Shown here one piece after another: positions 1 to 5,052 of a DNA stretch of 5,224 bases. Position 1 is the first letter of the stretch. Each line of letters starts with the position of its first letter. The notes below the pieces were generated by a model that saw only the letters and a list, made by a program, of their open reading frames with translations, searched no databases and was not told the DNA's origin. Source of the stretch: Deltaproteobacteria bacterium (GTDB taxonomy: Bacteria > Desulfobacterota > Desulfobacteria > Desulfobacterales > C00003060); contig QMMV01000171.1 in the NCBI GenBank assembly GCA_003647435.1, positions 1 through 5,224 of the forward strand. Direction: 5' to 3'. Made by a program: the position numbers and the translations under genes.

Positions 1-366
1 CTGATTACGGGAAACCGGCGACTTACCAAGGTTGGATTAGATTTCATCAAGAGAAATGAGAGTAGAAATATCACGCAAGAAAAATATGATTATTCTCTCT
101 ACATTCCCGGTTCATGGTGTGCCAGCCAGGGGACCATTCAGCCGTCTCCCTCTGGGTTTATCAATCCAGGGAAGACAGATTCTGCCGCAGTGATGTCGGC
201 AGATGGGGAAGTCGGAAAGGCTTCTCTGGCAAGAACCGACGCTACGGCGGCTACGCCGCCCGTGACGCCGGACGCTACCGCGTCCGTCAATGTCGTGTCC
301 CAACGGCCTTCGAAGCCTCGGAAGGGCCACGACATTCACGGCCCCAAGGGGCTGAAGGAGGAGTGA
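1..366 (+). CDS. 3' end of an unidentified gene directly upstream of and coupled to the RT
   Basis: Frame 1 is open from the window edge to a TGA at 364-366, giving at least 121 residues; the start lies outside. I do not recognise the protein. Residues 1-20 include LTKVGLDFIKRN, which resembles the wing and last helix of a winged-helix DNA-binding domain (inference, weak). From about residue 60 the sequence becomes low-complexity and rich in Ala, Thr, Pro, Asp and Lys, ending GPKGLKEE, unlike a folded domain. Over the same stretch the DNA turns GC-rich and is filled with hairpins (211-352), so the tail may be an accidental read-through of a structured RNA. The stop abuts the RT ATG with no gap, so the two genes should be co-transcribed and translationally coupled. 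In some retrons (for example the Ec86 type) an effector with a C-terminal winged helix sits just 5' of the RT; that parallel is inference. The first 40 codons are probably genuine coding sequence; the rest is uncertain. Confidence 0.5.
   Translation: MITGNRRLTKVGLDFIKRNESRNITQEKYDYSLYIPGSWCASQGTIQPSPSGFINPGKTDSAAVMSADGEVGKASLARTDATAATPPVTPDATASVNVVSQRPSKPRKGHDIHGPKGLKEE
211..352 (+). ncRNA. Candidate structured RNA (possible msr-msd) overlapping the tail of the upstream frame
   Basis: Five self-complementary segments follow one another. (1) GTCGG 211-215 with CCGAC 236-240, inner TTCT/AGAA. (2) ACGGCGGC 244-251 with GCCGCCCGT 255-263, one bulge, loop TAC. (3) GGACGC 270-275 with GCGTCC 280-285, loop TACC. 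(4) AATGTCGTG 289-297 with CACGACATT 328-336, a perfect 9-bp stem with inner GCCTTC/GAAGGGC. (5) Palindrome GCCCCAAGGGGC 341-352. Retron ncRNAs usually lie just 5' of the RT and contain several short hairpins, a longer msd hairpin and flanking a1/a2 complementarity. Possible a1/a2 pairs are TTCAGCC 137-143 with GGCTGAA 350-356, or CCATTCA 134-140 with TGAATGG 364-370; 7-bp matches at this distance could arise by chance. The segment encodes a low-complexity peptide if translated. The assignment is inference; GC-rich coding DNA can also fold, and the true ncRNA might lie outside the window. Confidence 0.35.
355..361 (+). promoter_or_regulatory. Ribosome binding site of the RT gene
   Basis: AAGGAGG lies 5 bases before the ATG at 367, inside the last codons of the upstream frame. 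It is an almost ideal Shine-Dalgarno sequence and fixes the RT start. It sits just after the palindrome GCCCCAAGGGGC (341-352). The bases TGAATGG (364-370), which include the upstream stop and the RT start, are complementary to CCATTCA at 134-140, so long-range pairing could mask the start codon (inference). Confidence 0.75.
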
Positions 367-1509
367 ATGGAAACCTGGTCGGCACACCACCTTTTTAAGA
401 AAGCTACTGCGCAACTAAACGATAGTGTTGCATTGGATTTGTCGCGGTACGCTCAATGCCTTCGCAACCAAGAGTTACCCGTTATCTTTACGCTTGGACA
501 CTTGGCAAAAATAACAGGTATTGACTATAGGTTCCTGCATGCAACGGTGAACCGTGAGAGAGAAGCAGCCAATTATCGTATGTTCGCCATCCGCAAGCGT
601 TCTGGTGGGAAACGATTCATCCATGCCGTATCGAACACGCTTTCGTCAGTACACGAATTCCTGAACAGGGAAGTGCTCTCGAAAGTCGATCCTCACCCGG
701 CATCGTATGCTTACCACAGAAGCGGCGGAATCCGAGCGTGTGCTCAAAGGCACTGCGGTGCGCGATGGTTGCTCCATTTTGACCTCAAAGATTTCTTTTT
801 TACGATTCACGAGGCTAAGGTCTACCAAATATTTCGGGAAATGGGTTACCGAGAACTCCTATCATTTGAACTGGCTAGGTTATGCACGACAACGAGACTT
901 CCTAGGCATCTTTCTCACTTGACCAAGCCTTCGGACCCTTGCTTCAAACTAAATGAATTACCGTATCGGAGGTATCACAGCATCGGTGTCTTACCTCAAG
1001 GTGCGTCGACAAGCCCCATGCTGAGCAATCTCGCTGCACGCCACCTAGATCAAGATCTTTATCTATTTGCGAAAGAACTTGGGCTCGTCTACACTCGGTA
1101 TGCTGACGATCTGACTTTTTCGGCATACGACCTACCCAGAGGATGGTCGATTGGCAAGCTCAAATTTTACGTCGAAAAAACTATCAGAAAGCATGGCTTT
1201 AGAACGAATCCGTCCAAATTCAGTGTTTGTGGACCTGGTTCCAGAAAGATTGTACTGGGATTGTTGGTGGATGGTGATCATCCGAGGTTATCGAAGTGGA
1301 CTCGTCATAGGATAGATCGTCTGCTGTACTCTGTGGATAAATTTGGCTGGGAGAAGGTCGCCGAGTTCGACGAATTCGATTCTCTGTATGGTTTTTTCAA
1401 TCATTTGCGAGGCCTTATTGCCTATGCCAAAGATGCTGATCCTATGCATGGGGAACAGTATCGGTCAAGGTTCGAGGAGCTGATAGAACGTTTCCCGGTG
1501 GAGTTATAA
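367..1509 (+). CDS. Retron-like reverse transcriptase
   Basis: The 380-residue product is an RNA-directed DNA polymerase of the size usual for retron RTs, with no maturase, endonuclease or other extra domain. The N-terminal ~70 residues (LPVIFTLGHLAKITGIDYRF, 37-56) resemble the lead-in of one retron RT group. Fingers motifs follow (RKRSGGKRFI, 76-85; ASYAYHRSGG, 112-121). The first catalytic Asp is D139 in HFDLKDFF; the primer-grip region has LPQGASTSP (209-217); YADD at 245-248 supplies the other two catalytic Asp residues. GLLVDGDHPRLS (298-309) matches motif 7. Both retron hallmarks are present in altered form: the NAxxH box is CAQRH (125-129) and the VTG triplet is VLG (296-298). Retron RTs make branched RNA-DNA molecules (msDNA) from a cognate ncRNA and act in phage defence together with an effector; that role is inferred from family. 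The start is set by AAGGAGG 5 bases upstream. The gene is more AT-rich than its right-hand neighbours, which suggests transfer. Group II intron and DGR RTs fit less well. Confidence 0.88.
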   Translation: METWSAHHLFKKATAQLNDSVALDLSRYAQCLRNQELPVIFTLGHLAKITGIDYRFLHATVNREREAANYRMFAIRKRSGGKRFIHAVSNTLSSVHEFLNREVLSKVDPHPASYAYHRSGGIRACAQRHCGARWLLHFDLKDFFFTIHEAKVYQIFREMGYRELLSFELARLCTTTRLPRHLSHLTKPSDPCFKLNELPYRRYHSIGVLPQGASTSPMLSNLAARHLDQDLYLFAKELGLVYTRYADDLTFSAYDLPRGWSIGKLKFYVEKTIRKHGFRTNPSKFSVCGPGSRKIVLGLLVDGDHPRLSKWTRHRIDRLLYSVDKFGWEKVAEFDEFDSLYGFFNHLRGLIAYAKDADPMHGEQYRSRFEELIERFPVEL

Positions 1510-1689
1510 ACGAAAAGAACGCTTTTGGACCTCAAAGCAATGCTCGACTGATTCGTGTGAATGGTGTGTGAATTGAAAACTCTCTAGGAATCGCGGAACC
1601 GAGGTGTAAACTAATCGGATGACATACCACTTTACATGGTAGATGCGAAACTTGGTCATACTCACGACGCAACTTACGATATCAGCTAG
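1510..1689. other. Spacer after the RT gene, nothing recognised
   Basis: This AT-leaning stretch has no convincing reading frame on either strand; the leftward open frame across it (about 70 codons) has no domain and a poor start. One small stem, TACCA 1625-1629 with TGGTA 1637-1641, is visible. No intrinsic terminator directly follows the RT stop, so RT transcripts probably continue into the hairpins near 1845-1924. Confidence 0.5.
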
Positions 1690-1842
1690 CGCCGGATTAG
1701 GGAGGGAAATCCGCATCAATGCCGTTTCCGCCCCCTCGGGGATCTGCCGCTCTTTGAAAAGATATTGTGTATCAACGGGTTAGATGATATCCTGGCGGTG
1801 GAGAGTGGTTATGAAGAGGGTTGCAAGTGGGGAGCCAAATAA
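1690..1842 (+). pseudogene. Possible remnant of a lost coding sequence
   Basis: Between a TAG at 1687 and a TAA at 1840-1842 this frame is open for 50 codons without an ATG. The translation contains PLGDLPLFEKILCINGLDDI and then LAVESGYEEGCKWGAK, which looks like real protein, with balanced composition and alternating hydrophobic residues, rather than random sequence. I do not recognise the family. It could be the C-terminal end of a gene whose front was lost next to the RT. The DNA also holds a hairpin at 1700-1734 (GGG and GGAAA arms pairing with TTTCC and CCC around GCATCAATGC), which overlaps this frame. Only the open frame and its composition support the call. Confidence 0.25.
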
Positions 1843-1872
1843 AAACCACGAACCTCCCGAGGCTCGTTGGTT
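1841..1872 (-). terminator. Stem-loop with T-tract on the minus strand, terminator-like
   Basis: AACCACGAACCT (1844-1855) pairs with AGGCTCGTTGGTT (1860-1872): 11 pairs with one bulged T and one A/C mismatch, loop CCCG. Read leftward, the stem is followed by TTTTTATTT (complement of 1837-1845), the pattern of a rho-independent terminator. Read rightward there is no U-tract. No firm leftward gene ends here, so it may instead be part of a structured RNA together with the next hairpin, or it may terminate transcription from the 1924-2087 element. Confidence 0.4.
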
Positions 1873-1880
1873 AATGATAG

Positions 1881-1924
1881 AGTCAGGGGAAACGGGAGGT
1901 GAGAAGCGACCGTTTCCCCTGATT
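1881..1924 (+). terminator. Strong 13-bp perfect hairpin, possible terminator or RNA element
   Basis: TCAGGGGAAACGG (1883-1895) and CCGTTTCCCCTGA (1910-1922) are perfect inverted copies around a 14-base loop; a G-T and an A-T pair extend the stem to 15. Rightward it runs into ATTTGTT, only a weak U-tract, so it could terminate RT-operon transcripts about 370 bases after the RT stop. The long perfect stem with a purine-rich loop would also suit an msd-type hairpin. Function is inferred; the inverted repeat is directly visible. Confidence 0.45.
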
Positions 1925-2087
1925 TGTTAAAGGGTTACGACAAGGCGGACATGAGCATGGATTCTCCGGTTGAAGAAAGAGTTTCCGGGCTTCAGGCGCA
2001 ACCCCCGCGGTTGCGTTCGGTGTCCAAAAATACCCCTTCCGGATTCTCCCGTTCTTCCTTTTTCATGTCGCCTTGTTTAACAACCCT
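1924..2087. repeat. Imperfect palindromic element with internal hairpin and direct repeat (MITE-like or structured RNA)
   Basis: The left arm ACAAGGCGGACATGA (1940-1954) pairs with the right arm TCATGTCGCCTTGT (2063-2076): 14 bp with one bulged G and 108 bases between. Outside it, AGGGTT (1931-1936) pairs with AACCCT (2082-2087); alternatively TTGTTAA (1924-1930) pairs with TTAACAA (2077-2083). Inside lies a second hairpin, CGCAACC (1997-2003) with GGTTGCG (2009-2015), loop CCCGC, and the 9-bp direct repeat GGATTCTCC at 1959-1967 and 2041-2049, just inside each arm. Such arm complementarity over ~110 bases is unlikely by chance. A short leftward frame (2066-1992, 24 aa, start MKKEERENPEG) begins in the right arm after an AAGG. 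Options are a non-autonomous mobile repeat, a processed RNA, or a retron-type a1/a2-flanked RNA placed 3' of the RT. No clear target-site duplication is seen. Confidence 0.5.
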
Positions 2088-2140
2088 GTTGCGCCCGGGC
2101 GCCCAAACTGCGGTTTTCATAACCAGCCAAGGAGGCGGCC
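2088..2140. other. Leader of the MNT gene with palindrome and ribosome binding site
   Basis: GCGCCCGGGCGC (2091-2102) is a perfect 12-bp palindrome. AAGGAGG at 2129-2135, 5 bases before the ATG at 2141, is the Shine-Dalgarno sequence of the nucleotidyltransferase and decides its start. No clear -35/-10 pair is visible here, so the promoter may lie inside the palindromic element upstream. Confidence 0.5.
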
Positions 2141-2461
2141 ATGGGGATTGACGAATCTTTGGTAAAAGAGATCATCCGGCGGATTCTCGGCGCGGCCGCG
2201 CCGGACAAGATCATCCTTTTCGGTTCCGCCGCCACTGGCGGGATGACCCGCGACAGCGACATCGACCTTCTCATAGTCGAGAGAGACCCTGCCGACCGAC
2301 GCAAGAAAAGCGTGCGGCTCAGAGAAATACTCCGCGGCCTTGGCTACCCCTTCGACGTGATCGTTATCTCGACGGAATGGTTCGAGGAAAGCAAGGGCGT
2401 CATCGCCGGCATCGCGTACCCGGCCAACAAGTACGGGAAGGTGATCTATGAGGCCGCCTGA
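2141..2461 (+). CDS. MNT-type minimal nucleotidyltransferase (MntA-like)
   Basis: The 106-residue protein is a stand-alone nucleotidyltransferase fold. FGSAATGG (27-34) is the GS...G nucleotide-binding motif; DSDIDLLIVE (38-47) carries the metal-binding D40 and D42; the third acidic residue is D72 in PFDVIVIS. Length and motif order match MNT-domain proteins, which usually pair with a HEPN RNase; in studied pairs (MntA-HepT) the MNT protein AMPylates and silences the HEPN toxin (family knowledge). No HEPN gene with an RxxxxH motif lies on either side here, so this copy is an orphan in the window and may act on another target or on a distant partner. The start is fixed by AAGGAGG 5 bases upstream. 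The gene ends 10 bases before the next start, indicating an operon with the TPR gene. Confidence 0.85.
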   Translation: MGIDESLVKEIIRRILGAAAPDKIILFGSAATGGMTRDSDIDLLIVERDPADRRKKSVRLREILRGLGYPFDVIVISTEWFEESKGVIAGIAYPANKYGKVIYEAA

Positions 2462-2471
2462 AGGAAATCCA

Positions 2472-3362
2472 ATGAGCAAGAAAAAGCCCGGAAAAAAGAA
2501 AAAGACGGCGAAGAAGAGAACCAACCAAGGGGTTTCCAACTCTGCGCCGGTGGAATCGCTGCCCTCCTTGCAGTCGATGGAAGGTCTGCTGGCCGGTATC
2601 GGTGGCGGTATGGGCCGGGGCAACCGAAGCGCCGTGGACGAGGCCCAGGAGATCATGTACGACGCCTGGGAGGCTCCGACGCGACAGCGCGCAGTGGCTT
2701 TGGCCAAGAAGGCGCTCGAGGTATCTCCCGACTGCGCGGATGCCTACAATCTCCTGGCCGAGGAGACGGCGCAGTCGCTCGAAGAAGTCCTTGATCTTTA
2801 CCGGAAAGGAGTCGAAGCGGGCGAGCGCGCGCTTGGCAAGAAGGCGTTCAAAGAAGATGCAGGCTACTTTTGGGGTCTCCTGGAGACGCGGCCCTACATG
2901 CGCGCCCGCGCCGGTTTGGCGCGGAGCCTTTGGAAGGCAGGCCGGCGTGAAGAGGCCGTCGAGCATTATTGGGACCTGTTAAGGCTCAACCCCAACGACA
3001 ACCAAGGCATTCGTGATCTTCTGATGCCGTGTCTCATCGAGCTTGGCCGTGACGAAGAGGCTGAAAAACTCTTCAAGCAGTTCGAGGAAGACGGCATGGC
3101 CGTCTGGATGTACTCAAGGGCGCTTTTGGATTTCAGGAAACACGGCGACTCGCTGGCCGCTGACAAGTCGCTGAAAGCCGCCCTTGATGAGAATAAACAC
3201 GTTCCCCCCTATCTCCTTGGCCGCAAGAAGATGCCGCGCACCCTTCCGGGTCATTACGGCTTCGGCGACGACAACGAGGCCGTGCTCTACGCCCATGGGA
3301 ACAAGGCGGCATGGAAGGCCACCCCGGGAGCGCTGGAATGGCTCGCGGCTAAGGTGAAATGA
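2472..3362 (+). CDS. Tetratricopeptide-repeat-like protein (ST7-like)
   Basis: The ATG at 2472 is preferred over the in-frame ATG at 2448 because GAAGGA (2460-2465) lies 6 bases upstream; the product is 296 residues. The first ~18 residues are very Lys-rich (SKKKPGKKKKTAKKR) and likely disordered, possibly contacting nucleic acid or acidic partners. A Gly/Ser-rich linker follows to about residue 52. Helical pairs of TPR type occupy roughly 70-104 (ALEVSPDCADAYNLLAEE), 142-175 (GLARSLWKAGRREEAVEHYW then RLNPND) and 177-207. The C-terminal part has LPGHYGFGDDNEAVLYAHG (258-276). The arrangement resembles bacterial ST7/TPR proteins whose function is not established; a scaffold role is inferred. 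It follows the MNT gene by 10 bases, and its TGA overlaps the ATG of the recombinase remnant. No signal peptide or membrane segment is visible. Confidence 0.8.
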   Translation: MSKKKPGKKKKTAKKRTNQGVSNSAPVESLPSLQSMEGLLAGIGGGMGRGNRSAVDEAQEIMYDAWEAPTRQRAVALAKKALEVSPDCADAYNLLAEETAQSLEEVLDLYRKGVEAGERALGKKAFKEDAGYFWGLLETRPYMRARAGLARSLWKAGRREEAVEHYWDLLRLNPNDNQGIRDLLMPCLIELGRDEEAEKLFKQFEEDGMAVWMYSRALLDFRKHGDSLAADKSLKAALDENKHVPPYLLGRKKMPRTLPGHYGFGDDNEAVLYAHGNKAAWKATPGALEWLAAKVK

Positions 3363-3723
3363 GGGACGAGCCGTCCCGTTGCGCCATCTACCCCCGCCAG
3401 TCCATCGATACTCGCAGTGACTTCACCTCGTGCCAGGCCCAGTTCGAGGTCTGCCGGAATTACCTCAAGTCCCGGCAGTGGCTGGGATGGCGGTGGATCG
3501 AGGAGCGTTTCGACGATGAAGGATACTAGGGCGCCAGACTCGACCGCCCTGCCGCGGCGTGCAAGTGCCGGCCGGAGAGCTCGAAAGCGAGATATTCCGT
3601 GTTGTTTCCGACCTTCCCACCGCGGCGACAGTGAAGTCAGGGGATAAAGAGACCCTTCTCCGATTCTCCGCCGCTTGGTCCCTACTCGGCTCGGATGCTC
3701 GACGTATTTTTCACTATGCCTAG
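3359..3723 (+). pseudogene. Serine recombinase remnant (internally deleted)
   Basis: The ATG at 3359 overlaps the preceding stop as ATGA. The first 56 codons match the N-terminus of large serine recombinases: RCAIYPRQS (7-15, with the catalytic Ser S15), then CQAQFEVCRNYLKSRQW and ERFDDEGY, ending in a TAG at 3527-3529. Reading through the TAG gives GARLDRPA, the next family motif (usually GYSGATLDRP), so TAG has probably replaced a Ser codon. Right after that the frame shifts. From 3553 another frame reads GVQVPAGELESEIFRVV and continues to a TAG at 3721, resembling the helical region near the C-terminus of the same family (VPAxELE pattern). The rest of the catalytic domain and the zinc-ribbon middle are missing, so a deletion joined the two ends. 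The gene is not functional. Family identity of the N-terminal part is clear, of the C-terminal part likely. Confidence 0.8.
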
Positions 3724-3732
3724 AATCAGAAA

Positions 3733-4926
3733 TCAGGCCATCTTCTGCAGATTCAGTGAGGTCAGTGTTCCCCATAAGTCTTGCACGTGAAGCGGGTTGA
3801 GCACACGTACGCCCCGCACAGTAAACTCCTGCTCACCGTTATAAAGCACGACACCCGCAGCGACGCGATCTAGCCCTAAGGCCTTGAACCGTTCCAGGCC
3901 CTTCACGAAATCAGTGGAAAAGGTCGCGGCGGACTTGATTTCCACCGGTATGAGTTGGCCGTTTTCCCTGATCAGGAGGTCAACCTCGTTACCGTGGGAG
4001 TCGCGGAAGAAATAGACTTCCGGCCTGATTCCCCTATTCAGACCGCCTTTTATGATGTCCGCAATTACGAGATTTTCGTACAAGTTGCCGCGCAAGGGAT
4101 CGCGGGAGGCCTGGTCTTCCGTGTGGATGCCCAACAGGAAGGCGGCCAGCCCCACATCCGTGAAATATGTTTTGGGAGACTTGATAATACGTTTTCGAAT
4201 GTTCGCAGAAAACGGCGGGAGCTCAAACACTACGTACGATGCCTTCAGCACGTTGAACCAGTTCCTGATGGTCGTGGAAGAAACCCCTACATCGTTAGAA
4301 AGGGAGGTGAAGTTAGCGACTTGCCCCACCCGGCCTGCCAATAAGGTAAGAAACATCTGGAACTGAGACAGGTCGCGCAGGTTGATCAGGGCCCGTACAT
4401 CGCGCTCTACGTAAGTCTGGAGGTAACCGTTGTAAAACCTCCGCGGGTCAAGGCGCTTCTCGTGGAGCCTAGGGAAACATCCCTTCACAATTAGCTCGAA
4501 TGCGCTCCACCGGGGCTTGTAACGTCTGAGTTCGGACAGAGAAAACGGCCATAGCGAAAGTATGGCGGTTCTGCCGGCCAGGGACTGGCTGATGGCCTCG
4601 TGGAGGCGTGGCTGGTGGCTTCCAGTTAGAATGAACACCCCTGGCTCCCCCCTCTCGTCCACTATCCCCTGAATGTAGGAAAGCAGGGAGGGAAGCCGCT
4701 GCACCTCGTCCAGGATTGCACCGGCCCTGGCTTGGCTCAGGAAGCCACGGGGATCGGCTTCGGCCGCGGCCCTTACGTCGGGGTATTCCAGGGAAAAATA
4801 GGGCCTTTCCGGGAAGGTCATCTGGACCAGGGTTGTCTTGCCCGACTGGCGGGGCCCAAGGATCGTTACCACGGGATACTCCGCAGCACACTCAACCAGT
4901 TCTTTTGTGATATCGCGCTCAATCAT
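3733..4926 (-). CDS. AAA_14 / DUF4143 family ATPase
   Basis: The 397-residue protein has the full family layout. Walker A is GPRQSGKTT (24-32), Walker B ILDEVQ (71-76), sensor LTGS (100-103), then WPFSLSEL (126-133), the DUF4143 region with its small helix-turn-helix (TSLSNDVGVSSTTIRNWF, 207-224), and a C-terminal nuclease-like fold with GNEVDLLI (312-319) and PVEIKS (327-332), the D/E...ExK pattern of PD-(D/E)XK enzymes. The role of these ATPases is poorly known; they are common single-gene cargo of genomic islands and vary widely in copy number. The start at 4926 matches the usual family N-terminus (MIERDITKEL), although no good Shine-Dalgarno precedes it. The gene is convergent with the recombinase remnant, ending 9 bases away, and has no partner in the window. 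All key motifs are intact, so it is probably functional. Confidence 0.9.
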   Translation of the reverse strand: MIERDITKELVECAAEYPVVTILGPRQSGKTTLVQMTFPERPYFSLEYPDVRAAAEADPRGFLSQARAGAILDEVQRLPSLLSYIQGIVDERGEPGVFILTGSHQPRLHEAISQSLAGRTAILSLWPFSLSELRRYKPRWSAFELIVKGCFPRLHEKRLDPRRFYNGYLQTYVERDVRALINLRDLSQFQMFLTLLAGRVGQVANFTSLSNDVGVSSTTIRNWFNVLKASYVVFELPPFSANIRKRIIKSPKTYFTDVGLAAFLLGIHTEDQASRDPLRGNLYENLVIADIIKGGLNRGIRPEVYFFRDSHGNEVDLLIRENGQLIPVEIKSAATFSTDFVKGLERFKALGLDRVAAGVVLYNGEQEFTVRGVRVLNPLHVQDLWGTLTSLNLQKMA

Positions 4927-4942
4927 GATTATTTTTTAACGT

Positions 4943-4987
4943 AATTTTGTGTAGATTGCAAGTAAAACCTGCGATTTTCACAAAATT
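4943..4987. promoter_or_regulatory. 45-base stem-loop / dyad upstream of the DUF4143 gene
   Basis: AATTTTGTG (4943-4951) and CACAAAATT (4979-4987) form a perfect 9-bp inverted repeat. Inside it ATTGCA (4955-4960) pairs with TGCGAT (4970-4975) with one wobble, leaving a 3x3 internal loop and a 9-base loop. It lies 17-61 bases upstream of the DUF4143 start in an AT-rich spacer where a leftward promoter is expected; TTGTGA and TGCAAT spaced 17 bases apart on the minus strand are a weak promoter match inside it. An operator is plausible; a 5' leader stem-loop is an alternative. Confidence 0.4.
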
Positions 4988-5052
4988 TCTATTACTGCTT
5001 GAGTTGATTAAGATTTCAAAAGCAAAGCTTCAGCAACATACAGCGAGGTGGC

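Noticed and set aside
367..1509. Group II intron maturase or diversity-generating retroelement RT
   Set aside because: No maturase or HNH domain, no intron-like ends, no template/variable repeat pair, and the N-terminal and motif 7 regions match retron RTs better.
1504..1719. Leftward 71-codon frame after the RT
   Set aside because: No ribosome binding site, no domain, composition unlike a protein; treated as chance.
1992..2066. Small leftward gene of 24 codons starting in the right arm of the palindrome
   Set aside because: It has an AAGG-like site and ATG, but its sequence is set by the hairpin arms and it has no recognisable product; kept only as a note within the repeat.
1924..2087. Integron attC site, because TTGTTAA and GTTTAAC motifs occur at the ends
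   Set aside because: The arms are in the opposite order to attC, which has AAC-type R'' at the 5' end and GTT-type R' at the 3' end; no second half-site spacing fits and no integrase is nearby.
2117..2966. Long leftward frames across the MNT and TPR genes
   Set aside because: They are antisense shadows of GC-rich coding sequence; the sense frames carry clear motifs and Shine-Dalgarno sites.
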